From assembly GCA_023213395.1 (NCBI GenBank), contig CM041465.1:231515741-231579740 (forward strand): 64,000 nucleotides of DNA, written 5' to 3'. Made by a program: the position numbers and the translations under genes. The stretch comes from Cycas panzhihuaensis. Lineage: Eukaryota; Cycadophyta. The notes under the pieces are model-generated. The model had not been told where the DNA came from, ran no database searches, and saw nothing but the letters and a program-made list of their open reading frames with translations. Position 1 is the first letter of the stretch; every line of letters starts with the position of its first letter. Positions 31,366 through 43,330 of this stretch are shown piece after piece.

Positions 31366-32016
31366 TTACCATGCTTCTTCAGGAGTGATGTCTTCCAATG
31401 CTTTCGTTGGACTGCGATTTATCAGATAGCAGGCGGTGTTAATGGCTTCAGCCAAATATGATTTTGGAAGTTGTTTTCCATGGATCATGCTGCGTGCCAT
31501 CTCCATTAGAGTTCTGTTCTTCCTTTCTACAACTCCATTGGATTTAGGAGTGTAGGGAGTTGTAAATTGTTTGCGTATCCAATTCTGTTGCCAAAACTTC
31601 AAGAATTCATTTGCTATGTATTCACCACCCCCATCTGACCTGATGCATTTAATCTTTGATTCTGATTCCAATTCTACTTCTGCTTTAAATTGTTGAAAAA
31701 TTTCAAGTACCTCTGACTTATTATGAAGAAAGTAAACTCATATCTTTCGTGTGCAATCATCAATGAAGGTGAGAAAACATCTACAACCATTAATCGACAG
31801 TGGTGTAAGTGGAGCACAAAGATCTGTATGGATTAATTCTAATCTGGATTGAGCTCGCCATTCACTTTCTTTGAAGGGAGGTCGTTGTTTTCCAAATTGA
31901 CAACCATTGCAGAAAAACTCATTAGATGTGAAGTGAGGCAAACCGTTCACAATTTTCAATTTTTCCATCAACTTTAGAGTGTTCATTGGAAGATGCCCAT
32001 ACTTCAAATGCCACAT
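31366..32016 (-). pseudogene. CopD integrase
   Basis: The zinc-binding start MWHLKYGHLP...FFCNGCQFGKQ (32016-31890) keeps both His and both Cys. The core has HTDLCAP, FIDDCTRKI, then after a stop near 31738 RSDGGGEY and NGVVERKNRTLMEMARSMIHG (31671-31480). All three catalytic acids are present. It ends in the ACYLINRSPTKALEDITPEEAW linker. The stop prevents a single product. Confidence 0.9.
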
Positions 32017-32520
32017 TTTATTATCAGATTCGATAGATTACAAACTTTCATGTTTGGAGATACAGGATCTATAATGAGTTTGTACAAGTCATCACTTCTT
32101 ACTCCTTGGCTATTGGGTTCCCATTGTTTTTCATATCTAAAATATGACAAGAACCTTTTTCATCAAACACTATTCGAAGGTTCTTTTTACTTAGTTGAGA
32201 TAATGACAATAGATTCATTTTCAAATCGGGAACTAGTAACACATTTCCAATTTTTTTCACATTTCCCTGTAGGTTGATTGCAATGGTACCTACCCAGTTT
32301 ATTGTAAGTGGGTACTTGTCTCCTAACTCAACTGATCTGTCGAAACTGTATGGTGTCAATGTTTCAAGCCAATCTTCATGATTGGTCATGTGTCTTGATG
32401 CTCCAGAGTTTATGTACCACGTGTCTTCTTCTTTGAATCCTCCTAACAGCACTGCTATGAAGGTTGTTTCTTCTTCTTCTTCTTCAGTTTTTTCTTTGCT
32501 ATAATTACCAATGGGTCGCT
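32017..32520 (-). pseudogene. CopD protease
   Basis: Frame 32452-32099 reads WYINSGASRHMT, where the catalytic Asp is replaced by Asn (GTT on the + strand at 32408-32410, so AAC for GAC). The rest is well kept: ELGDKYPLTI, GTIAINLQGNVKKIGNVLLVPDLKMNLLSLSQL. The single change would be expected to abolish protease activity in the family. Confidence 0.88.
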
Positions 32521-33402
32521 TCCCTCTATGTATGTCTGCCCTCTTTTGTGGACATTGATATGGTTAATGTCCTGATTGACCACAATGACAACATATGTCT
32601 AAGGCTCTGTATGTATTGTCAAAGTGTCTAGGCTTACCACATTTATAGCAGAATCTATTGTCTTTGATACGTCCATGACCTCTAGAGTCCTATCACCGAC
32701 CACGAATTGGGCTTCTGGATTTTGATGTACGTTCCCTTCCTTGCATTTGATTTCGTCCACGAGATCCAAGAGAGAGTCTTGAGGCGAATGCTTCCTCCAG
32801 TTCTGATGACTCTTCATATTGTCTATTCCTTTGTTCTTGTCTTAGCAACAAACCAATTACATCATCAAGTGTCATAGAGTCAATTTGATTATTATTTGTT
32901 ATGGAGTTGATGGTAACATCAAATGACTTTGGCAATTTGCTAGCCACTATTTCAACCAAGGCTTTTTCTGTAATATCATCTCCTGCACTTAAGAGGTTAT
33001 TTCTGAGAGAAATGACTTTGTGCATAAACTCAGTTATTGTATCACTTTCCTTCATATGTAACTTGTATAACTCTTCCTTTAGAGTTATTGTCTTGGCTTT
33101 ATTTTTTTGCCCAAAAAGATTTTGGAAATATGACCAAATTGCTAATGTAGAACTTAACCTTTCTACATAAACAAGAAGTGGATCAGAAATTGAGAGCTTC
33201 AAGGTGATTACTCTTAAATTGTCCCTTTCCAGCCAGTCAACTAACTTAGAGCTTGTGTCAATAGGTTTGGTTTCGGATCCATCTGCGATTTTCCAGGCAT
33301 TTTTAGCCCTCAAGAGAATTTCTCCCTTTATTTTCCATACATGGTAGTTAGTCTTAGTAAGCTTGTCTTGATCAAGGAGCCCTAGGATTGAAGATGCCAT
33401 GA
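32521..33402 (-). pseudogene. CopD gag
   Basis: The start is taken at MASSILGLLDQDKLT (33402), shared with CopH, rather than the upstream Met at 33457. It carries NYHVWKIKGEILL, DNLRVITLKLSISDPLLVYV, WSYFQNLFGQKNKAKTITLKEEL, ITEFMHKVISLRNNLLSAGDD, LPKSFDVTINSIT and LLRQEQRNRQYEE. Two knuckles follow: CYKCGKPRHFDNTY, whose last Cys is Tyr, and CCHCGQSGH, followed by a stop where a residue should be. Both lesions fit G-to-A or C-to-T changes. Confidence 0.88.
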
Positions 33403-34072
33403 GAACTAGATTTGAAAGTATTAAATCTTGCTTATGCATCTTGGTTATGCAATTCATTACAAAATTGAAGTTGTGCAGATCAGAACAAAAGTGGTCTCAA
33501 AAGGAAGCTCTGTCTGTGAGGAGTTCAGATCTAAGATTATTTTTGTGAGATTTAACTAAATTTGTGAGAAATCAGCCTTGAAAATCAAATTTGGGCGACT
33601 AGGGTTTTAGAGAAAAACAAAAAATCTCTTCAAAACTGAGACGAATCCTTTCATAAATGGATTTAAACCCTTGAATCTGGTCTGCGAAGAGTTTCTGAGG
33701 TATTTATGCCCAGGTTATGAAGCAAATCGAAGAGAAAACGTGAGTTCGAGCTCCCAATCCTCCACAGTTGTTCTACTAGCTGAATTTGGGTCAAAACGGC
33801 TCTTGATGACTTCGACTTAGTTGAGAAAAATCTTCTTCATGCAGAGACGCATTGGCTGGTGAAATTTCAACTCATTCCAAGTAACTTGAAAAACCGACTC
33901 CGTACAGGTCCGTACAATTCCGTACGGAAAGATTTTCACAGACAGATTGCCTTCTTTAGCTTCAAAACATTACTTGACCTTTAAGTCTTTAATATTCTGC
34001 CTCAGTTTACTCAAACCTAATCACAGCTCTCAAAGTGTTAAACAGGTATCGAGCGGACTGCTCACGATACCA
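33403..34072 (-). other. CopD 5' leader with GTAC-rich box and primer site
   Basis: Non-coding. CCGTACAGG, TCCGTACAA (33909-33917) and CCGTACGG follow one another at 33900-33926. TGGTATCGTGAG on the minus strand (34061-34072) is a slightly altered initiator Met tRNA site touching the LTR. Confidence 0.65.
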
Positions 34073-34297
34073 TGTTAAAACAAGTGTAACTCTGATGTAT
34101 TTAGAATGCTTTGCTTGAACTTCATGTGGAGACTTTGTTTCTATAAATACAAATTGGTTCTAAGACCGTTACAAAGAGAGAAAAGCAGTCGACAGTCTAG
34201 GAGATGACAAGTGTCATATTCTGTGATGTCGGTTACTATACGAGGGTGTGCATATTACCCCTTTAATATCCTAGAGATAACACATTACATTCTAGCA
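34073..34297 (-). repeat. CopD 5' LTR (right copy)
   Basis: 225 bp, about 6 percent different from the left copy by eye, ending CTAGCA where the left copy ends CTAACA. AAACC follows. Confidence 0.93.
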
Positions 34298-34983
34298 AAA
34301 CCAACATACAAGCTTTGCAATGTCATTCAATATGCTCTTGGCCTCTATGGCTCTGCGTTGATCTCCAAGTTTAATGTATTTCAAGCTTCGACTTCTCAAT
34401 TGGTTTGCTCGTCCTTGCAACATTCAAGGGCATTTACTAATGGCATTCCCATGATGATATTGAGGTAAATGCCGCCGTAGATTACATGTTACTCCTGTTT
34501 TGTTGACCATCTTTGCAAGTATACCTTTAGTGTCTTGTCATTCGCTATGCCCTCAAAAGGCTATGACATGCTGCCCACCAATCCACCCCTAGGAGCTTGA
34601 TAGTTACACTCTCCCACTTGCTCATGAACGAGCTTCATAAAAACCATCTTTTAGTATTTAGAACCTGCAAACTCACAACTATTTACATGTCTCTACAATG
34701 GGCTATCCTTCACTAATATGTAATCTCCTTCACATGCTGTTAATGAGTCCTAAACAAGGCACAACCTGCAAATGGGTTTTGAACCTCAACTGGTGTCTCC
34801 ACATAGGTTCCCATGCCCTTGCATGCCTTGGTCTATAGAGCATGTGAAACCCCTGAACTTCCAATAAGAGTTTCAAAAATCTAAACACAAAAAGATTAAT
34901 TTTGAGCTCTAAAAGTTGAAACCCTACACTATCACATTTACCTAACCTTGTTCACAATTAAACACAACCTTGCTCTGATGCCA
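34298..34983 (-). other. Continuation of CopC leader, with primer site at 34972-34983
   Basis: No supported frame. GCTCTGATGCCA at 34972-34983 reads TGGCATCAGAGC on the minus strand, one change from the initiator Met tRNA site, and is followed directly by TG. It is probably the CopC primer site and the start of its 5' LTR. Confidence 0.45.
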
Positions 34984-36660
34984 TGACAACATGTTGAGTA
35001 GGATCTAACTGAGGAAGATAGTGACAAGTACCCTTAGAAAATTTGTTTCACAGGCATTTTTTGTATTCATCTTAATCTCATTCTTAATTACAGCACAACT
35101 AATGTGGATATTAACACTACAACAAACGTACCTTACATCCAAACTTGAAGTGACTTGTGTTGAATGATTAACCCCCATGACTCATCATTCAAACACCCTA
35201 ATAAAGAATTACTAATAATACAACATGTAAAGGGGGAGGCTAATAACATAAAAGTTAGAAGCCTAGTCAAATGCATAAACATGAAATACTTCTAACAAGG
35301 TGAAAAATCAAGAGTCATCCCTTGAAAGTCTTATAAACACCTCTTTCATAAGTCATGAATTTCCTTACTAGACATAGTTTCTTTTACACACTTGAGTTCA
35401 ATGTTATAATAGTAATACATGATCCCACTTGGGGTTGTAATAAAAACGCATGAACTTTGGGTGTGTTATAAAGGCTAGTTGATTAAATGAGAAAAAACAA
35501 TGCAAAGCCCTAAACAAATTACTATCCTTGTAATTAAGAGGATGGATGAATGGAAACCTTGAAAAACATCTTGAAGAACAATTGACCTACAAGTTTAGCC
35601 TTGTAGAGAATAGACTAAGGGCAAAAGGAAATGAAATGACCTAATGTCACACGGTGAGGAATTCCTAGTTGACTTGAAGAAAGGCCAAGAACTAACCAGT
35701 TTTCAAGATGAGGTTAGTTAATTGTTGTATATATTTACGAAAAATCATAAAAATCAAAATATGGAAAAATAATACTAAAAAAGTGAAAAAATAACAAAAA
35801 CTAAATGTTGTAAAATCATAATCCATTAATATAAGGAGAGAAGTGGCAATGCTAGATTTAGTAAAATGATTGATGTATTAAAAATTGAGGAATATTGATT
35901 AAAAATTGATCATAAACCAAGCATTGTGAAGAAACACGAAACAAACATCAATAGGATCTTGATCATGCACAATAAGCATTCAAAGAACAATACATAGGAA
36001 TTTATGTGGAAAACCCTTACAAGAGAAAACCCATTGTAGAACATGATATATTTTATTACATTGGAAACACTTCTTAATTTCATGACTTGTTAGGATCACT
36101 TGACTTTGATGGTTAGGCCTGTGAGGGCCTGATGCATCCTTGATACACTTCATTTGATATTAATAACCAATATGGGGTTTGTATTTATAACCCCAAATGG
36201 TATGTCGAGCTAATAACTATGACTCATCATCGTGTCTCATGTCTCTTTCATACTCACATCTCTTTGCATCTCCTGGCTAAACTACACGAGGGATTACACT
36301 AAAACGAAGTTAGCCTTAACTGAGTTCACAAACACCCCTGTAGATCCAATTTGACACACATTTAAGTCTTTGAAAACACCTTTACGTAGCTTCTCTGGAT
36401 GCTACACACCTACAAATGGGCTTGTTTGCCTCTTTTCAATGGTTCCTTTCATGTTGAGCCCACTCTAATTAGTTCCACATAAGCTTCCAACTTTTCAAGT
36501 CGCTTTGCTTGTATTACACATTCTTCATACACAAGCAATATGCAACAATGTGGCCTTCCCTACGCTCCAAGCAATCACGTGTCGTTAGAATAGCCTTCTG
36601 TGACTTTTACATACACCCATATAGCCTCCTATGCCATAACATGGCTTCAATGCAACCTAA
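34984..36660 (-). repeat. LTR-like, non-coding DNA (probable CopC LTR, then another LTR)
   Basis: The part from 34984 probably begins the CopC LTR; its end is not resolved. At 35930-36080 the words CACAATAAGCA, TACATAGGAATTTATGTGG and AAAACCC...GAGAAAACCCA resemble the LTR of CopG (53830-53930) and, less, CopI. This suggests a further copia LTR. I see no reading frame, and 35000-35930 holds only AT-rich DNA. Confidence 0.35.
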
Positions 36661-37059
36661 ACATCTGCCAAGGTTTCCATATTAGTGTAAATGCTTTGTT
36701 TGATGAATGAATATTTGTTTGAACAAGCATATATGGAACACCTCGTTCCAAACACTTCAACATGGTTTTATCAATGCTTCATATGTGGTATCCACATATT
36801 TTTGGTGCAACATATGTTTGCTTGAGTGGCCCTTAAAGCTTTTGCAAACCTCACCATGGCCTCAACACTCCCTCAAGAGTTCACACGGTCCACATGCAGT
36901 TTCACTGACCAAATGCTTTATATGCAACTTTTGAAGCATCATACGGTTCACCTTGGCCTGTACATGCATCAATGTGTCTTCAAATAGTTTCAAACGACTA
37001 TTAAACCATTTGAATTACCTTTATTTTATTGAGAATGTTTAAACATTTTGGATGGGTAA
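36661..37059. other. Unassigned AT-rich stretch
   Basis: No supported frame. Words such as CTTCAAATAG and TTTCAAACGAC recur loosely, as they do at 51880-52100, on the far side of GypC. Confidence 0.3.
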
Positions 37060-37793
37060 ATGTGGTTGCCTCTCTTTAAAGCGCATAGGTGTGGCCTCTA
37101 TGATCAACTTCCACAAGGTTCTTGCACCAAATATAGCCTCATACCTACTTCACACTTCCTTGAATTATTTCTATCTTTCAAAAACATCTTTGCAAGACTA
37201 TTTTTTCTGATTTCATCAACAAGCACCATGCTAGCATTACTAGATGTCAATACTTGAGTGCAATAAACTTCAACTTCCTCCTTCTCATCATCTTGCTTTG
37301 CCTTTTGCATGTCCTTTCTTTTGAACTAATAATTTTTTCCATATGGTCAATCTTCTTGTAGTAGTTACCTTTTCCAATGAAGTTCTTCTACTTTTCCTAA
37401 TTTTCTTCAAGCTTCTGTGTTCTTTTCTTTGTCTTTACACCTCCTTTCCTTTGCATCTTTATGACTGAGGCATGATTATGGATTCCCAAGAATGCAGTGA
37501 TGTTTTAACTTGGAATCTTTAACTAGGGATGGGAGTTTTTAGTTCATCAAAGGTCATTCTTTCCATCATGTTAATTTTTGCATGAATTGCCTAAAATGTC
37601 CCAAATGAGCCTGGCAGTCTTGACATAATGATTGCAAATAGCAGCTCATTATCAATTGCCTTCTCTTTTATCTCTTTAAGCTTGTTCTTTAAATTTGTTA
37701 TTTTATTCAGACAAGCTCTAATATTGCTTTCATTTTCGATAGTAGCATTTAATAGCTCCATCAACAAAGCAACTCTACGATTTGTTCGCTTCT
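37060..37793 (-). pseudogene. CopE gag remnant, C-terminal part
   Basis: The minus-strand frame from 37793 reads RTNRRVALLMELLNATIENESNI, CLNKITNLKNKLKEI and DNELLFAIIMSRLPGSF, a copia gag close to the CopG gag (LLFAIIMSKLPATFATF). Further left a degenerate Lys-rich tail continues to about 37300. The frame is cut by the GypC LTR at 37794 and continues at 51374 once one CTTCT is removed. No protease or RT follows on the left, so CopE is truncated or internally deleted. Confidence 0.75.
37789..37793. repeat. GypC target-site duplication, left copy (CTTCT)
   Basis: CTTCT here is repeated exactly at 51369-51373 after the far LTR end. Confidence 0.9.
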
Positions 37794-38256
37794 TGTTGAT
37801 AAAATATTTTATGGGTTCTTCTACGAAGAGAAAAAGAGCAATAATTCGTAACACAATAGCTTCCAACATAGAACATTCCTATGTACATCATTCAACACCG
37901 AGAATAGATACAGAAGCATATGCAAGTCAATGTCCTCAATTATTTATATTATTACATCAAATTTGATCACAACATCATGATCATGTACAATATATTAACA
38001 GATGGTCATCCTACACTAGTTCTGTACTGTCCACCTGTGTTTGGATGCGTGAAATAGAATATCTTCCCCTTCTCTCCCCTTGTGTCCATTCTTATTACAT
38101 ATATATCTTTCTGAAATGATTCTTCATTACAACTTTTCCAACGACTCGACTCAACTAATCTTTTGTTAACACAAAATTCATTACTTAATACATTTAATAC
38201 TTACATTTGATACTTTTTTAACAAAATGTGTCCCAACATCTATCCCCCCTTTTTTT
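37794..38256 (-). repeat. GypC 3' LTR (37794-38238) and purine tract (38239-38256)
   Basis: The LTR starts TGTTGATAAAATATTT and ends GTGTCCCAACA on the + strand. Next to it the minus strand has AAAAAAAGGGGGGATAGA, a clear polypurine tract for plus-strand DNA synthesis. Confidence 0.92.
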
Positions 38257-40310
38257 GATCTGAGCGTCTCACTGAGAAGACAAGAAAAAGAACTTTATGG
38301 TTGTACAGTTGGTGAGTCTAATTTTAGAACTATGGGTGAAAATCCTTCCCCTGGATTTACTATTACCTTTAATTGTAGTGGATCTAATCTTGCTTTTCAT
38401 CACCATTTGTAGTTTTTTGACTCACCACTTTGACACATTGCAACATTCGTTCTCAACGTCTTTTCTCCTCTTGTAATTTTGTGAACAAATCTTTGACTTG
38501 TGTCTGACTTTGATGTAGATCTTCCTCTAACCCACAAATCCTTTGCACATGTATCACCTCTTGAGCATGCATTTCTTAATTTGTCTTTCTCAATTGATTG
38601 CATTTTTCTTCCTTTTTGTGAAGTAATTCCCTTGCCTTCTTCAGATCTTTCTATAGATGGTTGTAGTTGCCTTCTTTGTGATAGTAATTTTCAGCCCATT
38701 TCAGGAATGTTGAGTCCTGTGCTTCTGCCAATGTGTAGTACTTATCCAATACATTCATCATGTAGACTTGCTTGGCCTTAAAGAATTGAAGGTTAACAGA
38801 TGATGTGGAAGCAGTGGTAGCCTGCTCCATTTGTTTTGGTGGTGTTGGTTGAATTTTTATGGCTTGATAATTGTTGACCCCTTTTCTAGTTATCATCCAA
38901 ACAACTCAAATCGTGCCACCTCACTATCCATGGTAGGACAGGCAAGTATGTTTAAGTCTTGCGTTGGAGCTTGTGAAACTTGATTTGTAGGAGTTGGTTT
39001 TGGTGCAGTATCGCTTTTTGGTTCAAGATCATTATTATCATCCTCACTCAAACTTAGGTCCGGGTAATCGATAATGTAATCTTCGTCTACATCATCTGGA
39101 TCTTCAAAATTTTTAGAAGAGACATCCATTTCTTTTACTATCACAGCTTCTCTTCTTTTTAGTTTTTCCGTCTTTCCTTCTTTCTGCACTTTAGTTCGAA
39201 TCTTCTTAGGTGTTTGTATGGAACTTCGGTGGAATGATGAAAGCTGCAATGTTGTTGGGCTTCATGCTATTTTTGGTAAATGAATTTTTTCGTAACAAAA
39301 CCCTAATAGGTAGAGGGCTAGGTTGAAACTAGATTGACCTCCTGTGACTAATTAATGAAGTGACATCTGGAGCTTTTTCGATATGAATGCTAACCAGTTG
39401 TAAACGATGCCCTTCATAAGCACTTGTAAGTCTGATGTTGTCCACTGAGGTAAGGCATTACAACGCTGCTTGCCTCGTAGCTGTGTGCACATAAGAACTA
39501 CTACCACCATCACAATTGTAGTTTTCAAATGGGTAATAGGAATACTTCGTCCATCGTGCTTAGTGTGGAATTCCTTTTTGCATATGGCCCAAATGGTTTG
39601 ATCTTTCGTGGTAGTCATTAAATTCCCCAACGTTTTTACTTCTTGTCCTTAAGTTGGGAACCTCCTCAATCTCGCAACATCCTTTGGTTCCATGCCTATG
39701 ATATTTTTGTTGATGGTTAATGTGCAGTTCATGGTGTTATACTCGTCCAACACATCTTGTAGCCGTTTAGAGTTTTTAGAAAAGATAGGAAATGAGGCTA
39801 CCTGAACCACTCTTGCATTGATTAAATTTGTTCGTAGTGGAGAAATTCGGTCCTCTAGTTTTGACCATTTATGCAAGATTGGCGAGTCTAACACTTAACA
39901 TTTAATCTGTCGCCCATAGATTTCGAATGTTGTGTTTGCATCCTCATCTAAATTCCTTTCCAACTATCTTTGTGCAGACCCTGAAAATGACATGGTAGTC
40001 TAACTAAATTTAGCAAACCCTCCTTCGCTGCCAAACATTTCCCAACTTCAAATTGAATGGAATTTGAATTGCCAAACAATTTGAACTTCAAATTGAATTT
40101 GTGTTTGCGTGAGCACTGGTGAGCTGTGTTCATGTTCACTAGTGAGTAGATTATCCTTTGTGTGGATGCAAGCTTCTTCCTCTTTTCTGAATTTCCATAA
40201 TTGTCCTTGTAGGTTGATAGCGTGATCGACAATTGGCTTGTGCATGGCGTGGTTGGTGATTGATGAACGCATTTTGACTTCCTTCGATGGCGATTAACAA
40301 ATATGTTCAA
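38257..40310 (-). pseudogene. GypC ORF3 remnant
   Basis: Minus-strand pieces: 40272-39948, 39894-39649, 39630-39352, 39249-38893 and 38896-38651. The central part (KLEDRISPL, RLRRFPT, GNLMTTTKDQTIWAICKKE, HDGRSIPI, TSDLQVLMKGIVYNWLAFISKKL) is colinear with GypB ORF3 (KLKQELQALP, TRLPNEGEV, EMWLRELC, SGGIRVADI, MMQVLLKI, NWFEFLAENM). A basic then acidic hinge follows (KLKRREAV, DPDDVDEDY), again as in GypB, and a C-terminal helical segment. Between 38257 and 38650 no clear frame remains. Function unknown. Several stops. Confidence 0.65.
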
Positions 40311-40438
40311 CTTTATAAGCTATAATATATATTTCAGTTTTTGGTTTAAGGCAATTGTTGTACTATGTTGGTTCAGTTTCTCACGGTTGTGTGAGTTGTG
40401 GTCAACCAACCATGTAGTGGACTCGACCTATATTCACT

Positions 40439-40443
<5 letters not shown>

Positions 40444-40488
<45 letters not shown>
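40444..40488. repeat. (AT)n microsatellite in GypC between pol and ORF3
   Basis: About 22 uninterrupted TA units, followed by a T run at 40503-40515. It sits between the integrase end (about 40560 on the minus strand) and the ORF3 start (about 40310), the same place as the tandem arrays of GypA and GypB. Confidence 0.93.
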
Positions 40489-40490
<2 letters not shown>

Positions 40491-40559
40491 ATGTATGTAT
40501 AATTTTTTTTTTTTTATATATTTTAAACTTTGATTTATTGAAAAGTGTCTCTACGATTT

Positions 40560-42196
40560 TGTATCAAGCTTATGTTGTACAACTTCAGCTTTGATCTGTT
40601 TACAAGCATTGACTAAATATCCTCATCAATTTTTGTTAATTCAATTGACCTGTTATCAAGTATTTTGTTCATGAGAAATGGCCCAAGCCATCTAATTTTG
40701 AGTTTGCTTGGTTTTATGAAGTGTTTACCATCGTATTGTAAGACCAAATCCCTCTCCCTAAATCGTTTCGTTTGAAGTGTTTTGTCATGGCACTTTTCCC
40801 TACATTGTTGTATGATATTTGTTGCCCATTGTGCCTATAATTGATTTTCATGTAAGGCCAAAAGTGCTTCACGATGGGCTTTGAGATTAGTCACATTTGG
40901 CCATTGCTCTTATACTGCTATCTTTAAACTTAGCACCACAAATTCTATGGGAAGAATTGCTTCTGTCCCATATACCAATTGAAATGGGGTATGTCTCGTA
41001 GTACTTTTGTATGTCATTCAAAAAACCCATTGCACTAAGTGTAATTGTTTTGCCTAGTTATTTCTATTTGCATTACACAATTGGTCAATATTGTTATTAT
41101 TATTTCATTCATTAATTTAGCTTGACCATTCACTCGTGAGTAATAAGGAGTGGACTTATGATGTGTAATCATGTATTCTTATGTCAGATAGTGGATCGTA
41201 TCGTTTATGAAGCATGTTTCTATATCACTTACGATTTACAAGGGACACCTAAACCTTGCAAAAATATTCTCATAGAGAAATATAGTTGTACTTCGAGCTA
41301 AATTCTCTCGAAGTGCCCTTGCTTCAACCCATTTTGTAAGGCAGTCAATAGCTACTACTATATATTTTGCCTATGCTATCCTTGCAACATGTTTGAAAGG
41401 TCTTATAAGGTTTAGGTCGGATCGTTCAAGAACACCTTGGGCTAAAGATGGTTGTAGAGGCATAAAGTCATGGTCTAAGAGTTGTCCAATTTGTTGGCAT
41501 GCATCACACTTAAAAAACATATTCTTTTGCATCCTTGAACAACTAACGCCACCAGAGCCTTGACAACAAAATTTTTTGGGCTGTGGATTTAGGTCTAACA
41601 TGGCCACCTGCAGTTCCTTCATGTGCTTCTTTAAATATTGCTTGAACTTTTTCTGACATTACACATCTTTGAAGCACGTGGTCCTTGCCTAATTTATAAG
41701 GGAGTCCTATCAATTGGCAAGGAGCGGCTTTTCAAGTTCTCTTTGTTGTTGTGAAATCATGTTAGTGGGAAATGACTCCGTCCTCAAGTATTTTGTTATA
41801 TCTTCATGGCTTGGCGGGGTTGATATTACTTGAAATATTTTCACATTAGGGAAGTCATCATTTATTTTGGTGGGTTTCTCTCCTATATGAATTTTGGACA
41901 AGTGGTCTACAATGACATGTGCATGGCTTAGCTGAACTATTACTTTAAAGCTAAATTCTTGAAGTAGTAACAATCATTGATTGATTCTTCCTTGGATGAT
42001 GGTTTATTAATCATATACAAAAGAGCTTGATGATTAACATAAAATACAGAGGAATTGGCTAATAAGTAATGACGAAACTTTTGAATCACATAAATCATTC
42101 CTAACTCTTCTCTTTCTATTGTTGAGTAATTTTTTTTGCTTTGTTTAGTTGTTTGTTGGCAAAGTAAATAGGTAAGTCAAGTTTGTAACTCCCTTT
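40560..42196 (-). pseudogene. GypC RNase H end and integrase remnant
   Basis: RNase H words LPIYFANKQLNKAKKNYSTI and FRHYLLANSSVFYVNHQAL (42190-42010) and LLLQEFSFKVIV (41973) are followed by integrase: CDACQQIG zinc Cys (41500), SDLNLIRPFK, where the first catalytic Asp reads Asn, IVSDIETCF with Asp kept, and NGQAKLMNEI, where Glu reads Lys. A GPF module WLGPFLMNKILDN lies at about 40690-40650 and the end VNRSKLKL at about 40580. Many stops. Two of the three catalytic residues are lost by changes that fit G-to-A. Confidence 0.85.
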
Positions 42197-43330
42197 CTAG
42201 GCTAGTGTGCAACCTATCACTATTTGAGATGCATTGACATGAATTTGAAATTCTTTTGACCAATCAGGAAGGGCTAAGATCATAGCTATAATGAGTTTAT
42301 TCTTAAAATTATTGAACGCCTTCTGTTGTTTATTTTTCCATACGAAATTCACTCCTTTATGTAACAATTCTTCCAAAGGATGTGGTATTTGGGCAAAGCT
42401 CTTTATAAACCTGCGGTAATACCCAACATGTCCAAGGAATGCTTGAATTCCTGTTGCATCTATTGGTGGTGCTAGGTTCATTATTACTTTAAGTTTGTCG
42501 GGGCTTGTTTTCAAGCCTTGTGCACCCACAATATGTCCTAACAACTTCTTGTATGGAACCAAAAATTGGCACTTTTCCAAGTTCAATGATAATCTTTCTC
42601 TTTTACAGACTTCTAAATATACCTTTGGTGCTAGTAGATGATCATGGATACTTCCATAAACAGACCAATCATCTAAGAACACCTTAACCAATTTCAATGA
42701 TAGTTGGTCGAACAAGTGATTGATGATATGCTGAAATGTTGCAGAAGCATTGCAGAGTCCAAAGGACATGTAATTATATACAAAAATTCTTGTTTGTGTG
42801 ATGAATGTAGTTTTCAACTTGTTTTTTTTGCAATATTTACTTGGTTGTAATCTAAAAGCCTATCCAGAAATGAATATATCTCGTGTCTTGTGACTTTTTC
42901 TAGAATAGTGTTAGTGAAAGGTATAAGAAATGGATCCTTGGGAGTTACTGCATTTAGTTTTCAAAAATCAACACAGATTCAAAGTTTGTCATTTTTCTTA
43001 GGAACAGCCATAATTGGTGATACCGACTCGCTTGTTTCTACTTCAAATATGATGTTAGCATCCAACATCTTTTTAATTTCTATATCTACTTGCTTTGCAT
43101 ATTTGGGATTCATTTGGTAAGGTTGATGTTTCATAGGTTTGGCTCTTGGTATTAATTCAATCTTATGTTCACATAACTCTCTTGGTATTCCTTTTAAGTC
43201 TTTATAGGCCCAAGCAAACACATCCTTATATTGTAAAAATACTTTTGTGGTTGCCTCAGTTAATGTTAGATCCCATTCATTTGTCATCCTTATAGCATGT
43301 ACATCCTGCTCAGTCCCCAAATTGATTAAT
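42197..43330 (-). pseudogene. GypC reverse transcriptase remnant
   Basis: RT starts in 43320-42979 (QYKDVFAWAYKDLKGIPREL, QPYQMNPKYA, SPIMAVPKK). A degenerate stretch with stops (ICVDF, AVTPKDPF, YNQVNIA) leads to frame 42817-42197, with YMSFGLCNASATFQ, an intact FLDDW box (about 42669-42683), LVPYKKLLGHIV, GYYRRFIKSFA and the RNase H start IHVNASQIVIG, where the first catalytic Asp of RNase H reads Asn. Confidence 0.88.

Larger units (their letters stand above)
29103..34297 (-). mobile_element. CopD: complete Ty1/copia element (5195 bp)
   Basis: It has two 225-bp LTRs (TGTTAAAACAAG...TTCTAACA/TTCTAGCA on the + strand) with about 14 differences by eye, near-matching duplications AAACG/AAACC, a primer site next to the right LTR and a purine tract (AAGAGAGGG on the minus strand) next to the left. 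Gag, protease, integrase, RT and RNase H lie in copia order on the minus strand. It belongs with CopB and CopH, sharing the MASSILG gag start, the GTAC-rich leader and the purine tract. It is disabled by frameshifts and point changes. Confidence 0.95.

Noticed and set aside
36707-37257. Small + strand frames
   Set aside because: No start context, no family match, and an AT-rich stretch with loose CTTCAAA repeats.
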